Shown piece after piece: positions 1 through 12,175 of a stretch of 25,649 bases of DNA. Origin of the DNA: Intoshia linei (Eukaryota; Orthonectida; Rhopaluridae); the NCBI GenBank assembly GCA_001642005.1, contig LWCA01000281.1:8916-34564 (forward strand), given 5' to 3'. Each line of letters opens with the position of its first letter. The stretch's first letter is position 1. The notes below the pieces were generated by a model. The model saw only the letters and a program-made list of their open reading frames with translations. It was not told where the DNA came from and did not search any database. Both the position numbers and the translations under genes were made by a program.

Positions 1-165
1 TTTAATCAAAATATTAGAAAAATATTGGTTGATAATATATTAAAAATTATTTTTCACCGGGAATGCGTACTTTTCTGGGGTTAAAATTTTGTATTTATAT
101 CAACTGGAATAAGCTCTATCAGAATAATTTTTTTTTTAAATTTTCGGACCGTTAATTACTTCACA
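1..165 (-). repeat. dispersed repeat family D, end fragment
   Basis: This segment matches, in reverse orientation, the right part of the copies ending near 9850 and 19440. All share a motif like CACCGGGAATGC or its variant, a stretch reading as TCAACTGGAATAAGC, and GACCGTTAATTA. The copy continues beyond the window start. No coding capacity is seen; it is probably a non-autonomous transposon. Confidence 0.6.
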
Positions 166-390
166 TTTTTTGTTTTTTAATTACCACAACGAATTACTAA
201 AAGTAATACAACTTTGTTATTATCATTTTTATATTTATTACAATACTTTGCAATATTGGTAAAATTCACCTGAAATATCTTTATAAATGCTGATTCCGTT
301 AATTATTGATACATATTTGGCTCTCACACTAAAGAGTGAATCACAGTAAAAAAAATTATAAATAGTGATACACACTAAATCTTAGTTAAT

Positions 391-552
391 TCAAGTGTTA
401 TGGTTCGAAGCTATCGGTCTGATTAAACACAATATTACAATCAATATTTAATATTACACGTAGTACATTTACATCCACATTTGTACCACCAACTTCAATT
501 GGTTGATTATTAAGTGAACGGTGTCCCTGGATACCGGAGCTTTAATATTACA
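391..552 (+). repeat. dispersed repeat family B, copy 1
   Basis: About 155 bp, roughly 90% identical to 13525-13682 on the opposite strand. Shared landmarks are TTCGAAGCTATCGGTCTG near the left end and ACCGGAGCTTTA near the right. The left end contains GGTTCGAAGC, similar to a tRNA B box, so a SINE origin is possible, but no convincing A box precedes it. Confidence 0.75.
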
Positions 553-627
553 CAGTTTAGTGAGACCCCATAATTGGTATTTTAAGTATTTATTAAATTG
601 ATACTGAATATTGTATATATTTTATAT

Positions 628-672
628 TATCATATTGAAAATGACAAAATAGGTTTTTATAATTTTATTTTT
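628..672 (+). repeat. dispersed repeat family F, copy 1
   Basis: A 45-bp segment around GAAAATGACAAAATAGG is almost identical, in reverse orientation, to 17379-17424. It is too short to classify. Confidence 0.6.
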
Positions 673-852
673 TCTTTAATTTATGCTATTTATGACAATT
701 TTTAGGATTGGACTATTTTTACTTGATTTTTAATATTATACACACATTCTGTCTAATAACTTTAAAAAATGGAATACCAATTGTTTTTAAAATTCTTTAC
801 GCAAATGTTAAAAAAATTAAGATGGAATAATTGACTTTAAAGTAAAAATTAA

Positions 853-1033
853 TGTGATATGACGGTTCCACCTGAAACAAGTTTGAGAACCACTCCTTTA
901 AATGATTGACAATAGTGATTAGTGGGATTTTTAAGTTAGATTTGGAACGTGAATTTATTTTTTTGGTAGAATAAAAATGTGCCCTCGGCAGAGCTAGGTG
1001 CTGTTTTTACGTAGTACATAACACTCAACCTAG
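853..1033 (-). repeat. dispersed repeat family A (MITE-like), copy 1
   Basis: About 180 bp, recurring at 7169-7349 and 25122-25243 with close to 88% identity by eye. Diagnostic pieces, read on the minus strand, are CTAGGTTGAGTG, GTACTACGTA, GCACCTAGCTCTG, GAGGGCACATTTTTATT and GAGTGGTTCTCAAAC. The last piece resembles a hAT terminal repeat. No ORF is present. Confidence 0.8.
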
Positions 1034-1161
1034 TACGATATATTTATCTATCATTAATGATAATTATGATGCATTATATCGATTATTGTAATATTAGTAT
1101 CATCATAATACTTTTAGTAATGCAGTGCAAAGTAAAATCACCTAGAAAATATATGTCACGC

Positions 1162-1203
1162 TACGTAACTCACGTATTAAATTTCATTCACGTAAACTAC
1201 GTA
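1162..1203. promoter_or_regulatory. cluster of four YACGTA motifs upstream of the isomerase
   Basis: TACGTA starts at 1162, CACGTA at 1171, CACGTA at 1189 and TACGTA at 1198. The start spacing is 9, 18 and 9 bp and the arrangement is roughly symmetrical. The cluster lies about 190 bp before the isomerase ATG. CpG-containing hexamers are rare in this AT-rich sequence. A regulatory role is inferred from position and spacing only. Confidence 0.3.
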
Positions 1204-1393
1204 TGAAAATGGATCAATGAAAGCTAATGAAAGGACCATTCAAACTGGTAAATCACCTCACAATTAATTAATTTATACTAGTCAAGAATTAGTTATAATG
1301 TAACCATTGATATGTAACTACGCAAGTTGTATTAAAATTGGATTTGAGCGTATGTATTAGGAATTATTATTGAATTTACGTTAAAAAGAAAAA

Positions 1394-3355
<1,962 letters not shown>

Positions 3356-3370
3356 AACCACCAAAATGTA

Positions 3371-3376
3371 AATAAA
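3371..3376 (+). terminator. polyadenylation signal of the isomerase gene
   Basis: AATAAA starts 15 nt after the isomerase stop codon. It lies only 27 nt from the opposing signal of the convergent formin gene, so the two transcripts' 3' ends should overlap. Confidence 0.7.
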
Positions 3377-3397
3377 ATTTATTTATGATGGGTTCTT

Positions 3398-3403
3398 TTT
3401 ATT
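3398..3403 (-). terminator. polyadenylation signal of the formin gene
   Basis: The minus strand reads AATAAA about 27 nt after the formin stop codon (3431-3433). A second weaker candidate lies further downstream inside the isomerase 3' UTR. Confidence 0.6.
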
Positions 3404-3430
3404 TTGAATGTAGCACTGGCGTAGGAAATA

Positions 3431-6400
3431 CTAAAATTGGGTAAGTTGACCTTTACGGCGATTATTATTGTTGTTGTTTGATTTAGCTTTAAGTCGATCT
3501 TTAGCAATAAAATTGAGCAATTGATCCACTGTTCCATCAGTAATTTTATCTTTATCGATAAGATTAATTTTTTGTTTTTTTTGTTTTTCCACTTCCAATT
3601 TTTTCTTCCTTTCCTCGGCCTGTAAAAGTCGTTTTTCAGCTTCTTTCATTTCTTGCCTGGTTTTTACAAAATTATTTATAAATCGATCAATAATGTTGAA
3701 AAATACGGAAGGTGGACAAATTGAAGGGTTTTCGCCAAAATATTCGACAGTTTCCTTGTATTGGGATTTAGCTTGTTTAAAGCCGTCTGAAAATACTTCA
3801 TAATCCTGTCTAATTTTGGTTAAAAATGTTACCAAGTTTCCTGGTTTACTTTCCGATCGATTTTTAAGTTCTCGGTCTGCAAGTTTAACAATTTTGTCGA
3901 GTTCATTTAAGTTTGTGTTTATTGTATCAAAATTTACATGTGCTCCTTTGCTCATAAATGGCATTAAATCATCTGAAAATCCATCAAGATCATTAAACTT
4001 GTTATTGATTTGAAGTACCAGATATTGGAGAATTGTAAATTTTTGGTCCTTTTGTGATTTTACAGACATTATGTTATCCAAACTTTGCAATTTAAAACCC
4101 TTGGCTGCACCACGTTTTGAAATGTTCATGTAATTTCCAATCGTTAAAAACATTTCCATTACTTTGAAAAATTTTTTACAGTTTTTCACAGACGTTGATG
4201 CGAGAACAAGAGTATTTATAGTTTTTTCAATTTCTTCTTTAGTTTCGTTATATGTACACATGGATTCCATTATTTTTAATTTTGTTTCAATACGATTAAT
4301 ATCCACCAATTTAATTAGAAATTGATCGTCGGGGCTCAATACAGATATGGGTTTGTTGTCTGATTTATACTGTTTGTAAATTTTAATTTCAGCTGCGTCT
4401 GGTACGACGCGGAGTAAAACTTCAATTTTGCTGACAGATAAAGTTTCGCAATCAAAATCATTGATGGATTTGTCTAATTTATTCAACAAGTCATTGGGTA
4501 TACGGCGGCGGGATACAGCAATCGTTTTGACGCGGTTTTGGGATATAAGGCAAACAAATTTACTCTTCTTTGAGGCTTCCTTGCTGCTATCGTCTTTCTT
4601 TTCATTTTTAGATTTAAGCGGCACAGCAGCTTTAGTAGCAAACTTTTCAACCAAGCATTTGAGATCCAATTTTTTTAAAATGCTCTCCTCGTCAACATCA
4701 GCAAAGAAGGTTCCGTTGATATCATTATGTTTTAAAGGTGCCCAGTGAACCCCAATGAGTTTCTCGTCGCCAACAATATATTTTTGATAAATTGATGGTT
4801 TAGGAATCGATGCTTTACTCATCAATGGTTTAGCTATTCCGGGCGGCCCTCTAACACCAGGGGGTACTCCAATACCCGGTGGGCCTCCTATCGATGGTGG
4901 TCCACCAATACACGGCGGACCTCCTATAGGTGGTGGTGCTCCAATACACGGCGGGCCTCCTATAGGTGGTGGTGCTCCAATACACGGCGGGCCTCCTGTA
5001 GGTGGTGGTGCTCCAATAGCCGGCGGTCCTCCGATACTTGGTGGTGCTCCAACTGAAGGTGCATTCACATTGGTCTTTTTATCACTTAAAATTGTCAATT
5101 TAGCTTCTCCTAAAAAAAATGTAAATTAACAATAATTCAGTAATAGGCGCAATTTACCAAGCATAAATATAAAAATGTCCCGTTATAAAAAATTAAAAAA
5201 CTAACGCTTCAAAAGTTCAACTTGATTGGCTTTATCCTTCAATTGACAAGAAATGTTTAGTTTTTCTTTTAAAACATCATCAAGATCCTTAGAAATTTTC
5301 ATAATCTTTTCTTTTTCATCGTGCAAAGATTTCTGTGAAGAATATAAAAAAAATTGATTCACAAAATTACATTCAAAGACTCATTAACATTTGATATAGT
5401 TTTATACTTTAGTTCAAAATCAGCTATTAAAATTTTTATAAAATTTAGATACAATGGTAAAATATGGATTTTGAAGCATTCCAATCTATTTATTTTTTTA
5501 ATTTTGGAATTATGAAAAAAATGAGTAAGTTGACATTGATTAAACGTACGGTAAAATACAACTAATTTATAGCAATTTTATAAGTAATAAATAAAATTTA
5601 CAAAAGAAACTCCGACAGCATATGCCTACTAATATATTATTAGATAAACTGCGCCTACAAAATAAAAAGTTGGAATAATCTTCAAATCCACAATTTAATT
5701 ATTAATATTATGTTTTTTTAAAATTACCGACTTCTTCAGTGTGTTTATGTAACAAACGTTTATGAGTATCTTCGAGCTAAAATTTAACGGTTTATACATT
5801 TCAAAAGTTAATACAAATGAGAAATCTTCTTCCAATTTATGAATTTCATTTAATAGCAATGGTTTTTGTTCAGCGTCGTCTATTACAGTGCTAATGTTTA
5901 TGAAATTATCGAGAAATTCATCAATTTGAGCATTAAGGTTAGCATTTGAATCGTGGTGGAGGCGGCAAGTCTAGATGTATTTTTAGTTTTGGATAAAATC
6001 AACATTACTTCTAAAATTTCGTAAATGTCTAACGATTCAAATTGTATTTGTAGGTATAATCGTAGGTTTAATAGTTGACATCGATTTATTAACTGAGACA
6101 TAAATTGCACACATGATATCTAAATTTATATAAGAAAATAATTTCAACACTAAATTGTTTACGGGTAATTGGTCGATTTTTTATTATTAAATGCATAGCA
6201 ACGGGGAAAAAATCCATCAACTAAAAATATTTTCTCATTGTCATGACTAGACTGTTATTGTCAATGACAACATCCTTACCATGATTACTTTTACGACCAA
6301 TCGATCACTATTAAAGTTATTAATTACAGTATAATCTAAATTCATAGAACTGTCCCTAGAAAATGAACTTAGGAAGTATTCAAATGAAGCAGTTTCATGT

Positions 6401-7044
6401 AAAACTTCTTTCATATTATCAAAAGCCATTAAAACACGGCTGTGTCCACCAATTAAAGAACAAATGACATTTAATAAATCAATAACGGAAATTCGTACTC
6501 TAAATTTGAATTTTGAACATTAAATTAAATTATATACAATTGTATAAATTACAAATTGTATAAACTGAAAAATATTTACTTGAGATTAGGATGACATATT
6601 GATAATACAACAAAATTGATAATTTTTTGTTCATCGTAAATTAAATTGAAACCACTCTAATTGAATTAAACATAAATTGAATTATACAATAAAAAATTAC
6701 TCGATTATTACTGATAGCTCGAATGGATCGCATCAATGTATATATAATATCGTAGATGAAATCACCCATATTGACACCATTTTTCTTCTTTGTAATAATA
6801 CCAGATTGACGACCATAGGATTTAATGTTTTTCATTAAACTCGATTTGCGTTCTTCGGTAAGTTGAAGAGATAGGGTTGACTGATATTTCAATGATTCCT
6901 GTTTTTCGTTTAAAAAAATTCTAATGGATAAATATATTTTGTTAATTAATTTAAAACCCAACTAATTTATTTATAAAATGTTCGTATATTGAGGTGATAA
7001 ATTCAAAACCATTGTTTGGGAAATTTAGAAAATCTTTTACCCAT
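3431..7044 (-). CDS. FMNL: formin-like protein, FMNL/Frl family (5' partial, ten exons seen)
   Basis: Formins nucleate and elongate unbranched actin filaments; the FMNL/Frl group is a Rho-family effector autoinhibited by DID-DAD contact. Exons in transcript order: 7044-6963, 6898-6701, 6656-6580, 6499-6328, 6119-6009, 5970-5815, 5776-5728, 5423-5371, 5332-5206, 5109-3431; all phases agree, giving about 900 residues. Residues 1-250 match the GBD/FH3 region (WVKDFLN, SGFNLIYDE, LIGGHSRVLMAFDN, LNLRLYLQIQFESL, QIDEFLDN). Residues 250-345 form a coiled coil. FH1 is near 363-435. FH2 starts near 464 at GVHWAPL and contains NGTFFADVDEESI, GNYMNISKRG, GFKLQSL and YFGENPSICPPSVFF. The C-terminus has a DAD-like GTVDQLLNF followed by a basic RRK. 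The usual protein is about 1050-1090 residues, so the first 100-150 are in exons not found in the window. The FH1-FH2-DAD half is one 1.7-kb exon, while the N-terminal half is split by introns of 38-304 nt. Confidence 0.93.
4869..5048 (-). repeat. 36-bp coding minisatellite forming the formin FH1 domain
   Basis: Five in-register 36-bp units run 4869-4904, 4905-4940, 4941-4976, 4977-5012 and 5013-5048. The middle three are nearly identical and the outer two diverged. Each encodes 12 residues of the type APPPIGGPPCIG. This is also the most GC-rich stretch of the window. The homogeneous middle units suggest recent unequal exchange or slippage. Confidence 0.9.
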
Positions 7045-7168
7045 CTAAAAAGATTACATTATACAGTATATGTAAATAGATTAAAATTTTGTTGAGTTAT
7101 AAATTAGTCAACCGGTAAGCTCAACGGTTAAATTCAATTATAAAAATTTCATCTAAATTATAATTCGA

Positions 7169-7349
7169 CTAGGTTGACTGTAATGTACTACGTACAATGA
7201 GCACCTAGCTCTGTCGAGGGCACATTTTTATTATACCAAAAAATTAAATTCACGTTGATAATCTATCTTAAAAATCCTACTATTCACTATTATCAATCCT
7301 TTAAAAGAGTGGTTCCCAAATTTGTTTTAGGTGGAACCATCATATCACA
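7169..7349 (+). repeat. dispersed repeat family A (MITE-like), copy 2
   Basis: A complete copy in the same orientation as the one at 25122. It starts with CTAGGTTGACTG and ends near GTGGAACCATCATATCACA. It lies 125 bp upstream of the first visible formin exon, probably inside a formin intron. Confidence 0.8.
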
Positions 7350-7398
7350 ATTTTAAAATTGTTTTAATAAAATATTTCGGAAAAAAAATATATGAATA

Positions 7399-8355
7399 CA
7401 GTCCTATTAACCGAATTTTTGGAACTCAAAAATTTAGAAATTCGGTTAAACAGGATGTTTAGCGATGTTTTTCTATAGAAACGTCATATTTAACGGAATT
7501 ATTTTAAAAATTAAAATTATTAAATATAGCTATGAAGAGATATATTTCTTTATTGGAGATTGTGAATACTAAATAAATACATGTGAATGGTTATAATAAA
7601 TTATAATAGTTATTCAAATAAGTGGGGTAGAGAGAAGCTATTTTTAGATTTTTTTAATATCGCTCATAAATAAATATTAATAAAATGTTAATTCTAGTTA
7701 CTGAAATTTAAAAAATTATTTACATTTAATATTTTTTATTTATAAATTTATCAGATTTTTGAAAATATTGGAATATTTTGGTTTGCTTTTTTTTATTTAA
7801 AGATAATCTTGTGACATTTTGTTTCAAGTTTATAAATATCAATTAGAGCTGATGGAAAGATCCTTGAGGTCATGACTTGTATTTTTTTAATTAAACTTAG
7901 ATATTCTGATAACTCTGGATATGTTATATTTTCACATACTATATTATCTATCTTGGTCTCTTCTTTGATTTCCTCTACTGTTAACTCTTCTAATTCTTTA
8001 CAATTATAATTATTTTGCTCTCCAATTTTTAATTCAGATAATTCCAAAACATCATAATTGTAAGATTTTAATTGGACTAATTGTTCCTTCAAAACAGTTT
8101 CTTCAATAGTAATATCGTCAGATAGATCATTTGAACAGTTTATAGGAAAAAGTTTGGTATTCCTAAAACAATTCGTTATTGTTGTGACACTAACTCTATT
8201 CCAAGCTTCCACTGAATAAAAAATGTCATCTAGTATTGATATACCTCGTATAATTTATTATAAAATAAGAAAACATATTTTAAGAGTAAAATTTTAGTTA
8301 ATGGAATTTTTGGTATGTCAAAATTTTGAAATTCCATTAAATAGAACTTAGACTG
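7399..8355 (-). mobile_element. pogo/Tigger-type transposon, deleted copy with TA duplication
   Basis: The left end is CAGTCCTATTAACCGAATTT and the right end, read on the other strand, is CAGTCTAAGTTCTATTTAAT. Both are flanked by TA (7397-7398 and 8356-8357). The inner ends carry self-complementary pieces around GGAATTTTTGG, as in Tigger elements. At 957 bp it is less than half of a full element, and only the C-terminal part of a transposase remains. Confidence 0.75.
7793..8235 (-). pseudogene. C-terminal remnant of a pogo/Tigger DDE transposase
   Basis: The 139-residue open frame starts MEAWNRVSVTTITNCFRNTK, matching the segment after the DDE catalytic core in Tigger and jerky-type transposases, where AWN-V---TI-NCFRKAGF is typical. 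Reading upstream gives SILDDIFYSV in the same frame, also typical, before stops appear. The acidic C-terminal tail of about 100 residues is usual for the family. The DNA-binding domain and DDE residues are missing, so this copy cannot make an active transposase. Confidence 0.7.
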
Positions 8356-8399
8356 TACTAAAATGCTTTTTTGACCGTGAAATCGTCACTTATTCGAAT

Positions 8400-8830
8400 C
8401 GAAATTTTTTGTGTGTGTTAACAGGATACAACTGTACCACCTGTAAATTTTTTGAAATTCTAGAGCTGTTTTCATTAAAAAAAGAAGGGTAATTTGGGGT
8501 TTTGGCCATGAAGATATAATTTTTTTAAATTTAAATTTATGATAATGTTTGTAATTTTTAAAATCAGTATCAGCGTATATATATTTTTTCAAATTTTCCA
8601 ACTTGTTTGATTTTCAAAAAAAGACATTTGGGGTTTTTGACCCGTAAAATGTGAGTTTGGGAAATTGAAATTATGTTTGCGAACACCCCAAAAAAAACTG
8701 TAATTGAAATGTAGACTTTATAAAATTCTACGACGGGTAGTTATTTAAATAAAGCTGAACACACAGATACACACAAACAAAATTCGCGTAGCATATTATA
8801 TACATAAGTTAGGATAAAATTCAATCGGTC
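8400..8830 (-). repeat. dispersed repeat family D, copy
   Basis: It contains modules seen again in other copies: AAAAAAGAAGGGTAATTTGG, a 'ttttgaccatgaag' type segment, ATTTATGATAATGTTTGTAA, and an ACACAGATACACACAAAC end. A similar set lies at 20045-20430. Orientation is given relative to the 9215 copy. Open frames here are artefacts of low complexity. Confidence 0.5.
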
Positions 8831-8880
8831 AACAGTTAAATCGAATTATAAAAATTTCATATAAATTATAATTCGATTTA
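8823..8880. repeat. short palindromic repeat, also at 7118-7168
   Basis: The core is an inverted repeat, TCGAATTATA separated from TATAATTCGA by about 15 bp. A close copy, GGTTAAATTCAATTATAAAA followed by TATAATTCGAC, lies at 7118-7168 immediately before family A copy 2. Confidence 0.5.
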
Positions 8881-9214
8881 AAAATTTTTTCAAATCAATG
8901 TATATGAAATAAGGTTGGCAAATTACAGAATAAATTTTTTAAATTATCAAAACTAATTTAATCTCTATGATTTATTTAAATATTATTTATCCCATCTGGT
9001 GCGGGTCTACTGCTGTTCTCCGTGGTTTTATTTGTAGTATGAAAATATAGAAGTGCTAACAATTATCAAATGTTATTACTCGAATAGTGTGAAAAGATCA
9101 AAAATTATTTTTTAATATCATTAAAAAAGGTTATTCATAGTGACATCTCAATCTAAAAAATTAGACCATTTTGAATTACATTTTGCAATTAAATAATCCT
9201 TTACTTGCGTAAAA

Positions 9215-9850
9215 TATAAAATTGAATGTCTGTCTGCTACGGTTTATTTAAAAAATTAACAGTCTTAGTATATAAAAAAACAAATTTCTAATAGTCTTTC
9301 GAGAGTGATATTTTAGTGCAAGTTTGATTTTTAGAAAGTGAGTCCTCCAGGGTAAAATCTTAAATTCCACTTTTTTTTTTGATAATAAAATCAGACCTAG
9401 AATTATTAAAAACATAGATTCTTTTTACGCGGTTTAAAATTATTAACCCTGCCGTAAATATCAGCCTCATAAACTTACAAGTTTTAAAATCACAAACATT
9501 ATCATAAATCGCAACTACAAATAAGTGAATTTTCACGATAAAAACCAAAATTTTACTTTTTTTGAAAAATAAAGTTCTAGAATTTTAATAAAAAATATTA
9601 TATCTAAGTTATATCGAACAAACACAAACAATTTCAATCTGCAAAATGATGCTTTCATAGTCAAGGCACTTCTTTTTTATTTCGAAACTATTTTATTAAA
9701 AAAAAAAACTTGAAATAATTAACGGTCCTAAAATTAAAAAAATAAATTATTATGATACAGCTAATTTCAGTTGATCTAGATACAAAATTTCAACGTCATA
9801 AATCTAAGCATTCCCGGTGAAAAATCATTTTAAATATATTATCAACCAAT
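9215..9850 (+). repeat. dispersed repeat family D, long copy
   Basis: It starts near ATGTCTGTCTG and ends near GCATTCCCGGTGAAAAATCA. It aligns over its length with 18712-19440, and its right 140 bp align with the reverse of 1-165. Internally it repeats a module of roughly 100 bp containing CATTATCATAAA and a 'gaccctagaattat' type segment. No transposase was found. Confidence 0.6.
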
Positions 9851-9859
9851 ATTTTTGAA

Positions 9860-10620
9860 TTAAAATTAAAACTTTATTTTGAATATCAGCTAAGGCTTAG
9901 CCCAAAGGTGTGGAAAGTGCGGCCTTATTGACGATTTGAATTATTTTTTGGTAAAATCGAATTTTCAGAAAAATATTGGTAGCGGTTTTTTTCCTTAAGG
10001 GTTGGTAGAATTAACTTTTTCTTTTGGTATCAGATAGAGGGATATTTGATCTAAAATTTTGGTAAAATAAGATTTTTCAAAATAGTATTAGTAAAATTTT
10101 AATTTTATCTCATAAGACTTAACTAATTAGACTTAATAAGCAAGGAGCTGCCTTATTAAAATTTTTCAGACGTTAGTGTAGCCTTTGAACTTTAAATGCT
10201 TCCTCACCTCTGTCTTATCCTATACTAATTAAGTTTTAGGTTGGTTGTAACTCCTTTGATGGGTTTACCATATTTCGTGGACTATTTTTATTTTTTAAAT
10301 TATCTACTGATTTATTTTAATTTTTATGAAATTTATTTTGAGTTTATAACTTTATGATAAAGTTTATCTATAATTTTTAAGGTTAATTATGCGAAATTAA
10401 AACATTGCTAAAAACAAAAATAAATGAGCTAGAATTGTATTTAAAAAATAAAAATTTTTTATTCATATACATTATATATTATATACTATTTAATATAGAA
10501 GCATTAAAAATTTTAGAGATCTTAATTAATTTTTGAAACAAAAAGAAATTTAATTAATGAAATAACACGAATCTAGATTGACATTTATAAATTTAATTAG
10601 AAAAAATTTATTTATTTTAG
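9860..10620. other. intergenic, no gene seen; holds one half of a diverged repeat pair
   Basis: A segment near 9945-10090 with CCTTAAGGGTTGGTAGAATT resembles 10905-11100 with CCATTAAGGGCTGGAAAATT, same orientation. The rest is AT-rich sequence without recognisable structure. Confidence 0.4.
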
Positions 10621-10849
10621 ATTGTTGAAAAAGTGTTTCAAAACACACATAATATTGATAGATTCGTTTTTGAAACGTGTTCTACGTTTTGTAATGAAAT
10701 TAGAAGCAGTATAGAAATTCTTTCATTTTGTGTTGACGTAGGTTGAACGATCATAAGGGCTTCCTTTAATTTTAACAATCTTGATTATAGCGTTCCAGTT
10801 CGTAATAACTCATAATATTTTTCAAAATGTTATTGGAAAAAGAGTATAA
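10621..10849 (+). CDS. possible terminal exon pair of an unidentified gene
   Basis: After a good acceptor (TTTATTTTAG) at 10620 the plus strand is open for 40 codons (10621-10741), starting IVEKVFQNTHNIDRF and containing ETCSTFCNEIRSSIEIL. It reaches a GT donor at 10742. A 49-nt intron would end with GATTATAG at 10790 and join in frame to FQFVITHNIFQNVIGKRV and a stop at 10847-10849. Residue composition is protein-like and the intron size suits this genome. I do not recognise the peptide, find no upstream exon, and it may be a transposon remnant or chance. Confidence 0.25.
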
Positions 10850-11173
10850 TTCCCTCAAGCGTTAGTAATCGGTGGTTGAAATAAGAGGTTTTTAAAAAAA
10901 GTATTGGAAGAAAGAAAGAATGAAAGTAAAATAAAGGATATTTTTCCATTAAGGGCTGGAAAATTAGATTTTTTATTTATGCTTTGATGAATTGGATTTT
11001 TTAAAAGAATATCGGTGTATTTCAATTTTTCCATGAAAGCTTGAAATGGTATTTTTGGTTAAATTTTATTAGTAGTGGAATTTTTGAAATGGTAAATTTT
11101 AAATATTATAATATAATCATATTTTTATAGTAATAAAAAACATCAATCAAATACAGGTATGTCTTAATTTTTT

Positions 11174-11234
11174 TCGGGAAATCCCGGGATCTTATTAAAT
11201 GTCCCGGGAATTTTGTCCCGGTTTTTTTCCCGGC
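11174..11234. repeat. CCCGG-rich cluster in an AT-rich background
   Basis: Within about 60 bp there are five CCCGG or CGGG motifs (CGGGAAATCCCGGG, GTCCCGGGAA, GTCCCGG, TCCCGG), forming overlapping palindromes. Motif runs of this type occur near the ends of some hAT elements in animals; here no partner end was found. Confidence 0.5.
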
Positions 11235-11449
11235 ACAATCACTATATACTATAATGTATATTAATATTTATCGCCAGTTAAATAGTTTTTAAAGTGAAAG
11301 TAAATATTTCATGAAAAATTTCACTTGCGCTTAATTTTTACTGTATTTATTTTTATCCGCATGGGTAAAAAAGTTGAAGAAACTCATATTAAAAATTCAT
11401 GATAATTTTTATCATTTCTCAATGTGGAACTATAACTAATATTATAATA

Positions 11450-11629
11450 CAGTGGTTTTCAACCTTTTTGTATTCGCGACCCAAAAATTTTCTATATACT
11501 CCAAACATCTTATCAATTCACATAAATGAAAATATTAAAAGAGCATATTCAGTTTTTATATTTTATACTGTGTTCTAATTCTCACGAACCCCCTGATAAA
11601 TTTCGCGATTCCCCGGTTGAAAACCACTG
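11450..11629. mobile_element. 180-bp hAT MITE with perfect 8-bp target duplication
   Basis: Terminal inverted repeats CAGTGGTTTTCAACC and GGTTGAAAACCACTG are perfect over 15 bp. Both sides are flanked by TTATAATA (11442-11449 and 11630-11637). Inside, 'gcgaccc' near the left and 'cgaaccccc' near the right are typical of this widespread hAT group. There is no coding capacity. Confidence 0.92.
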
Positions 11630-12079
11630 TTATAATAGGACTAATAATTATGAGTCCATTCAATTATATATTAAACGCGGTAAAAACTGGGACCCATGCC
11701 AGGAATGTTTAAACTTCTTCCAATCAATATTAAAAAACATTTTAAACATAAACCAATCATTTTTAATTATCAACCCAATTCGACCTTGATATATTAAACT
11801 GTACATTATTTATATCAATTAACAGGAATAGTTTGTGTATATTTTGAGTACAACATTCGAACAATGGCACAATGTCAATAAATTAGGAATTGAGATTTTA
11901 AGTAAATATAATTAACCAAGTTCAATGCAACATAACTGATTTTCACGGAAAAGTAATGTTATAACGTCTAATGTCCTACTCAAAATGATGTCTGTTTTAT
12001 TAAGGATTTTAAGCCGCACGTGGTTCATGATTCATACATTTCAAATAGACCACTTTTTTTGGTGAAAAAGTAAAAAATA

Positions 12080-12085
12080 TTTATT
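12080..12085 (-). terminator. polyadenylation signal of the 12-kb gene
   Basis: AATAAA on the minus strand lies about 90 nt after the stop codon at 12176-12178. It is the first such hexamer downstream. Confidence 0.5.
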
Positions 12086-12175
12086 TTAAATCATAAATCG
12101 CGGTTTCCCTTCCATTTTCACCATAACAACCATTTACGTGTTATAGATTGATAAATTTTAAAATTAACTAAAAAG

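Noticed and set aside
3816-4748. Plus-strand open frames over the formin exon
   Set aside because: Shadows of the minus-strand FH2 coding sequence, which has clear family homology.
5728-5776. Direct splice from the 49-nt formin exon to the exon starting at 5332
   Set aside because: The phases disagree. Inserting a 53-nt exon at 5371-5423 restores frame and a coiled-coil sequence.
8386-8601. 71-codon minus-strand frame
   Set aside because: Part of the family D repeat; Lys/Tyr/Phe-rich composition reflects AT-rich DNA.
9360-9548. 62-codon minus-strand frame
   Set aside because: Lies within dispersed repeat family D and is not conserved in the 18712 copy.
11526-11789. 87-codon plus-strand frame
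   Set aside because: Its first third lies within the hAT MITE at 11450-11629 and the rest is unsupported.
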